This document shows, in pieces, positions 1 through 8,448 of a stretch of DNA of 64,000 nucleotides. Each line of letters begins with the position of its first letter. Position 1 is the stretch's first letter. The stretch is taken from NCBI RefSeq assembly GCF_022809715.1, contig NZ_CP094459.1:1674001-1738000 (forward strand). The letters are read 5' to 3'. The notes under the pieces were generated by a model. The model was not told where the DNA came from. It was given only the letters and a program-made list of their open reading frames with translations, and ran no database searches. The position numbers were made by a program, and so were the translations under genes. The stretch is from Burkholderia pyrrocinia. Lineage in GTDB: Bacteria; Pseudomonadota; Gammaproteobacteria; Burkholderiales; Burkholderiaceae.

Positions 1-96
1 GCGGAGCACAATGTTCAAAGCCTCGATTCGGTGCATATTGAGCAATGGAATTGGATCATATGTCAATGATTTTCGAAGTGCGCTTAGTGGGTGACC

Positions 97-888
97 TCAA
101 TAGGAATTTTGTGCGATCTTCAGCTTATTATTCAGTTGCGATATATTGGTGATGTCATTGAATCTGTCGTCGTTGATTAGTTCATTGATGGCGGCGCGCG
201 CAAGCATGTTTATTGAGAGGTTTTCATTCGATAATTTTTTATCTCCGCCGTGAACAATGGCAGACCTCATGCTGTAAACATTTTTAAGTAACTTGCTTAC
301 AAGCAATCGAGAGTCTATATCCTTTGCGACGATGAAGGAGAATAAATCGGAGAGCTTTTCGCCGATGCTTTTCTGAAAAAGACTGCCTTCATCAAAAGAT
401 AGCAGTGTTTCGAGGGAAATGCATGTGTAGATGATTGAGTTTCTCGTATCGGTCGTCATTGATGATTCGCCGAGTGCGAGGGCGCAGTTTAAAATTCTTG
501 ATTCGATGTCCGTTAGCTTGCTTCCTTCATGCCTCCTCTCATACAGACTCCAGAGTTTTCCAAATTGCTCGTTCTTACAAAAAAAATCATTGTTTACAGG
601 AATTTTTTCAAGGTGCTTGTTGGTAACGCTGGAAGATTCCAGGTTTCCAGCTTCGTCTAAGATCTGATACGAACTAGTATTAACGTACATTCGCTCGTGC
701 GATAGGTCGGCGTATAAAGGTAGGCCGGTTTTTATCCGGACGCTTCGGTCGAGCTTGCCCGAGAGAAAGACAACTAAGCGAGCGAAATCTAAGAACGCGA
801 CCTCAGCCTTTGTGATCGCAATGGTGTTGTCGTAGATATCGGTGATGCCGACAGAAACGTACATTCCATCTTGATTGGCGATTGGCAT
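97..888 (-). CDS. HEPN-type protein (RSAIVH motif), AT-rich ICE cargo
   Basis: A 263-residue protein with no full-length family I recognise. The C-terminal half is helical and contains R208-S-A-I-V-H213, the R-x4-H signature of HEPN domains, followed by GGDKK. HEPN proteins with this motif are commonly RNases in toxin or abortive-infection systems; nuclease activity here is inferred. The N-terminal 140 residues look beta-rich, as in ApeA-like architectures. Base composition is clearly more AT-rich than the transfer genes, which suggests separate acquisition. The ATG at 886-888 is the first usable start, but the frame stays open for another 36 protein-like codons up to a stop at 997-999. The true start may therefore be upstream and damaged. 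Confidence 0.6.
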   Translation of the reverse strand: MPIANQDGMYVSVGITDIYDNTIAITKAEVAFLDFARLVVFLSGKLDRSVRIKTGLPLYADLSHERMYVNTSSYQILDEAGNLESSSVTNKHLEKIPVNNDFFCKNEQFGKLWSLYERRHEGSKLTDIESRILNCALALGESSMTTDTRNSIIYTCISLETLLSFDEGSLFQKSIGEKLSDLFSFIVAKDIDSRLLVSKLLKNVYSMRSAIVHGGDKKLSNENLSINMLARAAINELINDDRFNDITNISQLNNKLKIAQNSY

Positions 889-996
889 GAGGAGATCGGA
901 GATGTAGCCAAATCGAAAAATTGAGAGATCAAATTTCCGTATTTCGCCGTCTAGACGGATCCCTGAGATTGGAGCGATGACGGATACAGTTTTAGG

Positions 997-1296
997 TTAT
1001 ATGCAGTGGAAGGATTCAAAAAATTCTTTCGATTCTTGTTTGAATTCTTCGCCTGATAGTTTAATTTCAGCAACGCGTTTATTTACAAAAGTGTAAATCG
1101 TATCTCGGCTGAATCTCTTGGCGATCGTCTTGTCTGCGTCGTAAATCTCCTCTAGATATCGAATGTAATTTTCACCGTCAGTCACATACAGAGTGTGCTT
1201 CTCTCCAAACCACGCTTTCACGGATGTTAGTGCTTGCTCCCTGGTGCCGAAATCGACGCAACTTATTGTCGCTTTGATTAGTTCCTTGAAGTTCAT
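997..1296 (-). CDS. Small hypothetical protein, AT-rich cargo
   Basis: A 99-residue charged protein starting at the ATG at 1294-1296; a TTG five codons upstream is less likely. It has no recognised domain. It lies in the same reading frame as the downstream HEPN-type gene and is separated from it only by its own TAA at 997-999 and 36 open codons. It shares that gene's AT-rich composition, so the two probably arrived together. It may be a small partner of the HEPN protein, or the N-terminal part of a once longer protein. Both readings are inference. Confidence 0.45.
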   Translation of the reverse strand: MNFKELIKATISCVDFGTREQALTSVKAWFGEKHTLYVTDGENYIRYLEEIYDADKTIAKRFSRDTIYTFVNKRVAEIKLSGEEFKQESKEFFESFHCI

Positions 1297-1602
1297 TGTG
1301 TTGTATAGCAAACGTATGGTTGACGACCCGCTCGGGTAGTACCTCTACCTTCTGGGGGAGGGTGGGGCTTTTCGGTTGCTTGAGGTAGTAGTCAAGCTTC
1401 CCATCAAAGCTGTAACCATGATTGTCGACGATTCCGGGCAGGTGGTCGAGCGGCTTGATGTGGCCAGAATATCGACTGGCCGTCTTGGGTTCCCGGAAAT
1501 CCGCGAGGAACCAAAAGAAAGTCCTGGTGTGTGGCACACCAGGATTAACTGTCGGTACGGTGCCTTCAGAAAGCGAGCGCGGTGATCCTTCAGTTGTGTT
1601 CG
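1297..1602. other. Gap between cargo and transfer module, no gene recognised
   Basis: Short open frames exist on both strands (1345-1539 minus, 1376-1585 plus), but none has a convincing start site or a recognisable product. This is the junction between the AT-rich cargo and the GC-rich conjugation block. In related ICEs a TraG-like gene normally follows PFL_4711 here. Confidence 0.4.
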
Positions 1603-2997
1603 CTATTTGCTGCTGGCGGGTTTCTGAATCTCCTGCACGCGGTCACGCACGGGATCGCCTTCGTACACGCCGCGCGAGCCCGCGGCACGTGCGCCGTGGC
1701 GCTGGATGATCATCATCGGCGAATTGCCCGCCAGTTCCCGGCGTAGTTCGAGCTCGGTCTTCAGATTGACGATCTCCTGGTTCAGCGCGGTGCTTTCCTG
1801 ATCGACGGCCTGCGTCGCCAGCTCGTTGGCGGCCACGTTGGGTTCTTTCTTGCCGGCGAACAGCGTGCGCTGCAGCAGCAGGGCCTTCTCGAGCACGCTG
1901 GTGAGCGCGACTTCGGAGGCGAGACGCTGGCCCAGCAGATCCTGGTCCGGCTCGTCGCGCAGCGCTTCGATGACGCCGCGGGTGACCGGAAGGGAGGCGC
2001 TGCCCGCTGTCGCCAGGTTGGCGACGGTCATCGGCTTGCCACCGGCTACCAGCTCACGCAGCGCCTTGAGCTTGGTGTCGTACTCTTCCTGGATCAGCGG
2101 CGTGAGCCCGACACCTGGTGTCGTTTGTACCTTCGAGCACGTCTCGCAGGTGCGCTGCTCGCGCTCGCCCAGCACGCGGGTGGCCCACGTGGCGGCCGCC
2201 TGTGGCGAGGACCAGGTTTGGCAGGTCAGCCGGCTACCGCAACTGTTGCTGTCGATGTTGCTGCTGGCCGTGGCGTTGCGGCCGTTGAGCAGGTTGTAGC
2301 CGGCGCGGGTGACGTCGCCGACCACGCGGATCGGCGCCTGCCCGCTGCCGCCGGCGTTGCTGCCCCCGATCCAGGGGACGCCGCTATTGCCCCGGCTTTT
2401 CTCCGCTTTCTCGACGGCGCTGACGGCGTCGTTGTTGCCCGAGCGCACCACGTCCTTGAGCGCCATCCCCTCGGCCATGCGACTCCATCCGAGCTGATTG
2501 CCAGCCATGTCGGCCATGCGGTCGGCGATGGCGCGGCACGTCGTCTTGGAGCGATCGAAGTCGAGGCGGGCCTGGAGGATGCCATTGGTCAGCAGGTTGT
2601 ACAGCCCCGGATCGGCGCGCTGGATGATCAGCGCCGGCAGCGATGCCACGGCGCTGGTGGCGCTCTGGATCACGCTCGACATGATGCTCTGGAAGCCGTT
2701 GGTGAGGCCGTTGAGCTGGTTCTGCAGCGTGGTGGTGATGCTCATGTCGCCGCAAATGAGGTTGCTGTTCCAGCCGATGCCGACGCCGAGGCTCTGCATG
2801 TTGCCGGCCGGTGTCATCGAGACCGCGCGGCCACTGCCGATGCTGTACAGCACATCGTCGCCGATCACGTTGCCGGTAGCATTGACGCTACCGTTTCCGA
2901 GCGTCACCTGGGCGGAGGCGGTCATGGCCAGCAGCGTGCCGCTGAGAAGCAGGGCGGACAGGAGGGTACGGCGTGGAAGTGTGAGGATGATCGTCAT
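1603..2997 (-). CDS. ICE conjugation protein, PFL_4711 family (TIGR03755)
   Basis: A 464-residue exported protein with an N-terminal signal peptide (LLSALLLSGTLLAMTASAQ). It belongs to the conserved set of MPF-G transfer proteins that assemble the conjugation channel. Family assignment rests on its length, the Gly/Asn-rich N-terminus, the Cys pair in the central CETCSKV stretch and its position directly after PFL_4710. It starts at the ATG at 2995-2997, 12 bp after the PFL_4710 stop, so the two are co-transcribed. The exact molecular role in this family is unknown. In relatives the next gene is a TraG-like protein, which is missing here. Confidence 0.85.
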   Translation of the reverse strand: MTIILTLPRRTLLSALLLSGTLLAMTASAQVTLGNGSVNATGNVIGDDVLYSIGSGRAVSMTPAGNMQSLGVGIGWNSNLICGDMSITTTLQNQLNGLTNGFQSIMSSVIQSATSAVASLPALIIQRADPGLYNLLTNGILQARLDFDRSKTTCRAIADRMADMAGNQLGWSRMAEGMALKDVVRSGNNDAVSAVEKAEKSRGNSGVPWIGGSNAGGSGQAPIRVVGDVTRAGYNLLNGRNATASSNIDSNSCGSRLTCQTWSSPQAAATWATRVLGEREQRTCETCSKVQTTPGVGLTPLIQEEYDTKLKALRELVAGGKPMTVANLATAGSASLPVTRGVIEALRDEPDQDLLGQRLASEVALTSVLEKALLLQRTLFAGKKEPNVAANELATQAVDQESTALNQEIVNLKTELELRRELAGNSPMMIIQRHGARAAGSRGVYEGDPVRDRVQEIQKPASSK

Positions 2998-3009
2998 GCG
3001 CGTGGCCTC

Positions 3010-3942
3010 CTAGAAGTCGGTACTGCCCAGAAACTTCTGCCCGCGCCGCTTGCAGCAGCTGTATGGACGCCACAGGGCCCAGGCGTAATCGCCACGTTGA
3101 GCCTGCGCGTGGAATCCGTGGCTGGGAAACACGGCGCATGAGGTCGAGAGCTTGGGTGTCAGCTCCTGCCACTTGCCGGTGGAGGCATCGCTCTCGCGCA
3201 ATGCACCCGCGGGCCAGTAGCCTTCGCTGGGCGTGGCGAGCAGCGGCTGGTAGACGTGCGGCTGGCCATAGCGCGTAACGACGTCCCCGGCACGCTGCGC
3301 GATGACCGCGGCGGTCAGGTGGTCATCGACCTGATGCAGATGTCCACCGCGTGGATAGACGTTGCCCCACAAGTTGGTCGTGAGCCGGCCACCTACTTCG
3401 CGCATGCCCGGAATCAACGACTCCGGGTAGACGAGCTCGGGCACGTTGTAACGCCAAGCGAGGGTATCGAGCGTGCTCAGCAGATAGGGCATCAGTGGTT
3501 TGCCGGCCCCTGGGCAGGTGTAGCCGGATTGGCCGGCGAATTTACTGAACAGCACGCCGGCGGGATGCCCGATCACATCCGCATTCTTGAACTTGGCGAG
3601 GTTGTTCTCGCTGCGCTCGCTGGTCGTGCCGTCGCCGCCGCTAACGGCCGTGGGATTGGGCAGGCTCATCGGTCGCACTTCTACCCACGGGTTCTGACCG
3701 GTGTTGCTGTAGCTGGAGACGACCGTGTCCGGCACGTAATGGCGGACCTTGACCGAGGTGCGTACGGTGCAAGCGTTGAAGCCGCAGGACAGCCAGTAGC
3801 AGATGCCGACCACGCGCCAGGCCAGGCAATCTGGCGATAACGCCGAGGCCGCGATGGTGGCCGTGTTCAGGGCATAGGCAGTGCCCGAGGCAGCGAGAAG
3901 GACGGCGGCGAGGCCACGCCGCCAGCGGCGAGAGCGAATCAT
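3010..3942 (-). CDS. ICE conjugation protein, PFL_4710 family (TIGR03756, TraU-like)
   Basis: A 310-residue exported protein with an N-terminal signal (GLAAVLLAASGTAYA). Many cysteines (CLAWRVVGICYWLSCGFNAC and CCKRRG near the end) suggest disulfide-bonded periplasmic folding, typical of TraU-like pilus-assembly factors. It starts four bases inside the preceding DUF1525 gene (ATGA overlap at 3939-3942), indicating translational coupling. The DsbA-like protein encoded upstream in the module could catalyse its disulfides (inference). Confidence 0.85.
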   Translation of the reverse strand: MIRSRRWRRGLAAVLLAASGTAYALNTATIAASALSPDCLAWRVVGICYWLSCGFNACTVRTSVKVRHYVPDTVVSSYSNTGQNPWVEVRPMSLPNPTAVSGGDGTTSERSENNLAKFKNADVIGHPAGVLFSKFAGQSGYTCPGAGKPLMPYLLSTLDTLAWRYNVPELVYPESLIPGMREVGGRLTTNLWGNVYPRGGHLHQVDDHLTAAVIAQRAGDVVTRYGQPHVYQPLLATPSEGYWPAGALRESDASTGKWQELTPKLSTSCAVFPSHGFHAQAQRGDYAWALWRPYSCCKRRGQKFLGSTDF

Positions 3943-4361
3943 GGCCGGCGCTCCCGGTGTTGGGCAATGCGCGCTACCGCACGCGCGACGTCTGTCTCGC
4001 CGTAGACGACATAGCGCTTGTCGACCACCACGGCTGGAATCTTCTGTACGCCGAGACTCCAGGCATCCGCGACGCCCTGGTAGGCGTTGCCGAGACGTTG
4101 CTGGAGTGCGTTACCCCCTTGATTGAGTCGGCGTTGTACGAGCGCCGCCGCTTGGCTGGAATCACGGGGCAGCCCGGCGGTCAGTTCCTGTTCGATGCGG
4201 GGCGGGGCGTCGAGCTCGATCAGGCGATCGGGCTTTCCCTGTACGGGGTGCTGGCGATCGGTGATCACCCAGACCTGGGCGGACGCGAATGCCGGCGACA
4301 GCAAGAGAGCAACCGCCACCGGCGCGGCGATAGGTAAGTAGCGGGAAGTACGTCGTAGCAT
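3939..4361 (-). CDS. ICE conjugation protein, PFL_4709 family (TIGR03757, DUF1525)
   Basis: A 140-residue secreted protein: signal peptide to about residue 29 (ends AFASAQ), then a small thioredoxin-like domain with IPAVVVDKRYVVYG, typical of DUF1525/TrbC-like transfer proteins. The ATG at 4359-4361 is preferred over a GTG four codons upstream. It heads the PFL_4709-4710-4711 sub-operon, which is split from the rest of the transfer module by 5 kb of cargo. Confidence 0.85.
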   Translation of the reverse strand: MLRRTSRYLPIAAPVAVALLLSPAFASAQVWVITDRQHPVQGKPDRLIELDAPPRIEQELTAGLPRDSSQAAALVQRRLNQGGNALQQRLGNAYQGVADAWSLGVQKIPAVVVDKRYVVYGETDVARAVARIAQHRERRP

Positions 4362-4550
4362 GACGCGGCACACCGGAGGATCGTGGTTCCTCTAGTGCAG
4401 CGCGCGGGACCTTCGTTGACGACAAGGAATAGGAAATGGCCACTGACCGGATTTTTGCTGTCGAGACTTATTCAATGCAGAACACGGGGTCGCCCTTGTC
4501 GCGGGTTCGTGTGCAAACGAGCCATGCAACTAAGGCATAGGTGAGGGCGA

Positions 4551-5531
4551 TCAATCATCCCGGTCGGCTTGCCACGCGTGGTAGCTGCACAGTCCATTGT
4601 TGTCTTGGTCATCCGGACCGAGCGCCTCCCCGCACAATATGCAGCGGGTGAATTCCAGCTTCCCACCGCATGCGATACAACGCCCTTCCTCCACGATGAA
4701 CGTTTCCTTGGTGCAATCGGGGCAGGTGCCCACCGGCTGATCACCGCCATCGGTCATGGCGATATAGCTGTCCGCGAAATAGCAGTCGTCGACCGCCGCC
4801 TCGATGACGTCGTCGAAGTCAGAGTCCTGCCCGCAGGATGCGCATCGGAAGACGAGCTGTTCGAGATATTTGACGTCAGGCTCATCCGGCTTCACGAGCT
4901 CGGACCCGCAATGGCGGCAGCGAATGTGGCCGGCAACGCGCTCACCCTCCGGCGATTGCCAGTCGACTTGATCCATCGCTGCGCGACATGCAGCGAGTTC
5001 GCGTTCGTAGACATCGTTTTCTTCGAGGAGCGTGGTCCAGGTTTGGCCGCCAAGTAGTTCGGCTGGATCTTCGTCAAGTTCGGTAGCTATGAAGTCGCGG
5101 ATGACAATGAACGACTTCGCCAATACCTCGCGAATGCCTTGGGAGGTGGTGCTCGTCCGGTAGTGCTCGATGTCGTTGCGAAGGCTTATCACTTCGTCGA
5201 CTCGAACAAAGTCCGCGGCCACGCCGAGTGATTTGAATCGCTCCTTGATGTCCCAAACATCAACGGTCTTCTTGCCTTTTCCCTGGAAGCCGAGGCTGCC
5301 GTCCGGTCTGTGCACGGGTCGAATAGTTTGTTTAATCAGCACTTCGTCCGAGTCCGGGGGGGAGAGACGGCGCAGTCTTTCTTTGAACAACAGCAACATG
5401 CCAGCCGTCAGATTGCGTACGGCTGAAAGGCCTCGACGCTCGTCGCCGGACAGGTAGTCCTCGACCCCAATCTGTATCGAAACAATGGCGTTCTTGAGTA
5501 TCGTATCCACGGGCGTTGGCCCTCGCGGCAT
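4551..5531 (-). CDS. HEPN-type protein with C-terminal zinc ribbons
   Basis: A 326-residue cytoplasmic protein. Residues 10-150 are helical and carry R118-N-D-I-E-H123, the R-x4-H motif of HEPN domains. The C-terminal third holds five CxxC pairs (205/208, 230/233, 270/273, 285/288, 297/300), which form zinc-ribbon modules likely to bind nucleic acid or a protein partner. HEPN domains with this motif are often RNases; activity is inferred. It is the last gene of a three-gene run (6595 to 4551, minus) and follows a second HEPN-type gene by 96 bp. The chosen start is the ATG at 5529-5531; the open upstream codons look non-coding. Confidence 0.65.
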   Translation of the reverse strand: MPRGPTPVDTILKNAIVSIQIGVEDYLSGDERRGLSAVRNLTAGMLLLFKERLRRLSPPDSDEVLIKQTIRPVHRPDGSLGFQGKGKKTVDVWDIKERFKSLGVAADFVRVDEVISLRNDIEHYRTSTTSQGIREVLAKSFIVIRDFIATELDEDPAELLGGQTWTTLLEENDVYERELAACRAAMDQVDWQSPEGERVAGHIRCRHCGSELVKPDEPDVKYLEQLVFRCASCGQDSDFDDVIEAAVDDCYFADSYIAMTDGGDQPVGTCPDCTKETFIVEEGRCIACGGKLEFTRCILCGEALGPDDQDNNGLCSYHAWQADRDD

Positions 5532-5627
5532 GGAGGCGACCCCGTACTCGGAGCCTGGTTTCCAGGGTGAACGACGCTCGATAGTGCCTGCACTGCGCGG
5601 CGTGCGGAATCGGAGCAAGTGCACAGA

Positions 5628-6338
5628 CTACATCAGCTTGGGATGCTGGAAGCGGGCGATATTCAATAAGAATTTGTGCATCCTGGCAACCGCATCGCGT
5701 ACGAAGTCCGCGGAGAGTTCGCATTGCACGCTATCGTCGTCGTGCGTCAGGGTGATTCCCGCTACCTTCGCTAGCTGAGCAATCTCGCTACTGCCTTTCT
5801 CGAAGGTGCCGTCGGCATGCGTGATCTTGTTGCGAAGCATGTTCAGCAATTTGATGCGTTGCCAGTCCGAGCCACCGGTCTCAATCGCGATGTCAGCAAC
5901 CTTACGCAGATACTTCACTGCCCGTTCCACTCCTGCTCCGTGCTTATCAAAATCGCGAACGGAAATGGGTAGCGATAGCCGTTTCTGAGCGATGTCGCAG
6001 ATATGATTCATGGCGTGCTCGAACGTCGCATAGACGAACAGGAACTGACTGTGCCACTGCAGTCTCGGAAGGCGGGCGATGAACTCGGATTCTTCCAGCT
6101 TGTAGTCCGCGTAGAGGGCCTTGTCTTCCTCGTCGAGATCTTTGATGGCGTCTTGGAAAGACTCATCGTAACGGCGTTGCTGATCCCGAATGTGCTCGTC
6201 CATCATGCTTGCGTGGTTGCTGAGCATCTTGAACTCTTCCAGGAACCACCGTTGGAACTCCGGAACGAGCGCTGCGCCAAGCTTGCGCAAGATGTGCCGA
6301 AGATGAGTGGGAAGGGGAGGTGCGTGATCGTCGCTCAT
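5628..6338 (-). CDS. HEPN-type protein (RNKITH motif)
   Basis: A 236-residue mostly helical protein. Residues 95-175 form the HEPN-like core: a helix around QFLFVYATFEHAMNHI, then LNMLRNKITHADG with R169 and H174 in R-x4-H spacing. A charged, probably coiled-coil N-terminal part spans residues 45-90. The motif points to a metal-independent RNase of the HEPN superfamily (inference). It starts at the ATG at 6336-6338, 50 bp after the small upstream gene and 96 bp before the zinc-ribbon HEPN gene, so the three probably share one transcript. Confidence 0.65.
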   Translation of the reverse strand: MSDDHAPPLPTHLRHILRKLGAALVPEFQRWFLEEFKMLSNHASMMDEHIRDQQRRYDESFQDAIKDLDEEDKALYADYKLEESEFIARLPRLQWHSQFLFVYATFEHAMNHICDIAQKRLSLPISVRDFDKHGAGVERAVKYLRKVADIAIETGGSDWQRIKLLNMLRNKITHADGTFEKGSSEIAQLAKVAGITLTHDDDSVQCELSADFVRDAVARMHKFLLNIARFQHPKLM

Positions 6339-6388
6339 AGAGAATCCGGTGTAATCACCACGTGTACTGGCGCGGTGGCTGGACCCGC

Positions 6389-6595
6389 TCAATCTTGTGA
6401 TGGGCGTGCAGAAGCCTTGCCCTCGCGTACCAGGTGGCCCAGCAAAAGGCGCGCAAGGTTCTGTTCGTTCATGCCGTTGACGCCGGTCGACTTGGCGCCG
6501 CCGGCGTCGGTGTACACCGTCATCAGGCCATCGACGACGTGGTATTCGGCTGCGTAGGTTTGGTCGTCCACGACCAGTTCAACGTATCCGATCAT
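6389..6595 (-). CDS. 68-residue hypothetical protein, first gene of the HEPN run
   Basis: A small acidic protein beginning MIGYVELVVDDQTYAAEY, predicted beta-hairpin followed by a helix (NLARLLLGHLVREG). The start is fixed by a good ribosome-binding site, TAGGAGC, eight bases before the ATG at 6593-6595. It has no known family. As the first gene downstream of two palindromes and upstream of two HEPN-type genes, it could be an antitoxin or regulator for them (inference). Confidence 0.5.
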   Translation of the reverse strand: MIGYVELVVDDQTYAAEYHVVDGLMTVYTDAGGAKSTGVNGMNEQNLARLLLGHLVREGKASARPSQD

Positions 6596-6625
6596 CTGCG
6601 GTGCTCCTATGCGTAGGTAGATGTT

Positions 6626-6647
6626 CCGATATTGTCGACGATATCGG
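6626..6647. promoter_or_regulatory. 22-bp near-perfect palindrome upstream of the small-protein/HEPN genes
   Basis: Arms CCGATAT (6626-6632) and ATATCGG (6641-6647) flank an inner GTCGAC, giving one mismatch over 22 bp. It sits about 30 bp before the ATG at 6595, where a repressor would block a minus-strand promoter. A dimeric DNA-binding protein is the expected ligand; its identity is unknown. Confidence 0.5.
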
Positions 6648-6688
6648 CTAGCAATCACGATCAGTTGCGCAGCTATCGTCTTTCGATC

Positions 6689-6719
6689 CTTGAATGCAGT
6701 TGCAGAAACTGCATTCAAG
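6689..6719. repeat. 13-bp perfect inverted repeat with 5-bp spacer
   Basis: CTTGAATGCAGTT (6689-6701) and AACTGCATTCAAG (6707-6719) are exact inverted copies. There is no T-run on either side, so a terminator is unlikely. It lies about 100 bp upstream of the 68-residue gene and fits a second operator or a recombination/att-like site. Confidence 0.5.
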
Positions 6720-6946
6720 CTTTCCTTGTCGCTTCCACCGTCCGTCGAGCGTGGGTACATTGCGGAATCTGGCGTCGAAGATGACGTTGTGGCGAACTAC
6801 CTGATTTCTTCCGGCCACTGCAAGCGGATACCAATGGCGCCGCTATTGGACGTGTCTGGTGGAAGACGCGTCGCGGTTTGAAGTGCAGGCAGGTCGCGGG
6901 CAAGGTGATGGTAGAGCGGGCAGTGCATGTGCGATCGTCGCATCAA

Positions 6947-8341
6947 TCAGATCGACGCTCTGCGCTCCACGAGTTGCGCCGACAGCTCTTCGATGGTCTG
7001 CGGGCCGAGTACGAAGCCGTTAAACAGTGCATATAGCGGCGACAACATCGAAGTCAACAGTCCACCGATTGCTGACGGCGGTGTGCTGAGGGGAACAGAC
7101 TGGTACAGCGTTATCTCGTCTTGGTACGCCTTCCTCCCCGGCGAGATATAGCGTCCAGGATAGGTCCATGAATTTAGCTCGCGATCTCGCAGCCCGGACC
7201 ATCTAAAGGCGAACTCAAGCGTGCAGTTGTCCTCCGCACATCCCATCGCTTTGGCAAACGCAAGTCCGACGGCGATGGCTTCTGCGCTGTCCAGAACAGG
7301 AAGGGCGAAGTCCAATCCGGTTCCCGGCGTTGGACTCCGATCGGTCAGCGACAAGTCGTCAAATAGGGCGCGCAGGTGGTAGAAATTGCCCTTCGGATCA
7401 AATTGCACGAAGTCGGTATGCCTACCGCTGGGAAGGGCGATGAGCGCCTCCCATCCCTCATTGAATACATGTGGACGATCCGCTTCGTTCGCAAAGTTGC
7501 TGCTGACGAGCCATACGGGCCAGCCACTGTATTCTGGGTTACACGAACTCAACAGGTTAATGAATTTGCCGAAATCTTGCGGAGGAATCGGACCTTCGAG
7601 GAACATCGCCACCTCCCAATACCCGGTCTGCGGCAGGGTCAATGATCGGTTGGCAACGACTTCCGAGAATCGATGCCTGCCCTGGTCCAAAAGCTTCTGC
7701 AACCGATGAGGCTCCGGTGGGTGTTCGGGGTTGTCTTCGTCTATCGCGCCGAGGATGCGCTTCAAATTCTCCGTGGACAGGCCGGACAAGTGGCGTCGTA
7801 CAAAGCGTCCGATGTCAGCTTCGCGATTGTTGAAGCAGATGTCGACGAGCGAAGGCCAGTCTTTCCAGTGCGCCTTGGCACTGCTGGGCCGTCGGTTGGC
7901 ATTCAGCGTCCGAATGTACACGTCTCCCGCCGTCACGATTTTCGTATCGTCTATTAGCAGGTCGGACTTGGCGGCAACCGGCGTCCGGATCCCGGGTGGA
8001 ATCACGATGACAGGGAACAGTACGTTGTCTCTCTCCACGAATTCGACCGCGACTTCGAACGGCTCCGAGGCAAATCGGGCAACGAGCGCGCAGATCTTGT
8101 CGGGGTGGAACTCCTTCTTTACGTCTAACGGGACGTTCTGCATATCCGGGAGCAATGACTTGTCGTCGAAGCCGATCAAGAAGAAGCCACCGTCAAAATT
8201 GCGCAACGCAAGCGTGGTTCGGACGAGTTTCGCCTGACCTTGCACGGAGTTCAGGTCGATCCACGTCTTGATTTCAACGGCAAGGCTTTCGCCCGGCCGC
8301 TCGACGAGTGCCTTGACCCGAGAATATTCCATATCCGACAT
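6947..8341 (-). CDS. Schlafen-type AlbA_2 domain protein
   Basis: A 464-residue protein. Residues 10-130 match the Schlafen AlbA_2 (formerly divergent AAA-4) domain: ESLAVEIKTWI with two Glu residues, then LRNFDGGFFLIGFDD. In relatives this fold binds or cleaves nucleic acid, and it recurs in bacterial defence loci. The long C-terminal half is not recognised. The chosen start, ATG at 8339-8341, has the ribosome-binding site GAGGGGGT five bases upstream. A GTG at 8452 would overlap the upstream gene's stop (GTGA) and cannot be excluded. Confidence 0.7.
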   Translation of the reverse strand: MSDMEYSRVKALVERPGESLAVEIKTWIDLNSVQGQAKLVRTTLALRNFDGGFFLIGFDDKSLLPDMQNVPLDVKKEFHPDKICALVARFASEPFEVAVEFVERDNVLFPVIVIPPGIRTPVAAKSDLLIDDTKIVTAGDVYIRTLNANRRPSSAKAHWKDWPSLVDICFNNREADIGRFVRRHLSGLSTENLKRILGAIDEDNPEHPPEPHRLQKLLDQGRHRFSEVVANRSLTLPQTGYWEVAMFLEGPIPPQDFGKFINLLSSCNPEYSGWPVWLVSSNFANEADRPHVFNEGWEALIALPSGRHTDFVQFDPKGNFYHLRALFDDLSLTDRSPTPGTGLDFALPVLDSAEAIAVGLAFAKAMGCAEDNCTLEFAFRWSGLRDRELNSWTYPGRYISPGRKAYQDEITLYQSVPLSTPPSAIGGLLTSMLSPLYALFNGFVLGPQTIEELSAQLVERRASI

Positions 8342-8448
8342 CGCCACCCCCTCATTCGTTATGGTTGAATGCGACTGCGCTAGATTAGCCGCTGTCTTGA
8401 TCGGCGCGGAACGCAGGCGTGTCATCGCGACTCCCGCACCGTGCATGC

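Larger units (their letters stand above)
6596..6946. other. Intergenic regulatory region between AlbA_2 gene and HEPN run
   Basis: About 350 bp with no supportable gene. It contains the two palindromes described separately. Its length and content suggest that the HEPN run has its own promoter rather than being read only from the AlbA_2 gene. Confidence 0.5.

Noticed and set aside
1178..1585. Overlapping frames on both strands next to the PFL_4711 gene
   Set aside because: No start signals, no recognisable family, and partial overlap with the 99-residue cargo gene.
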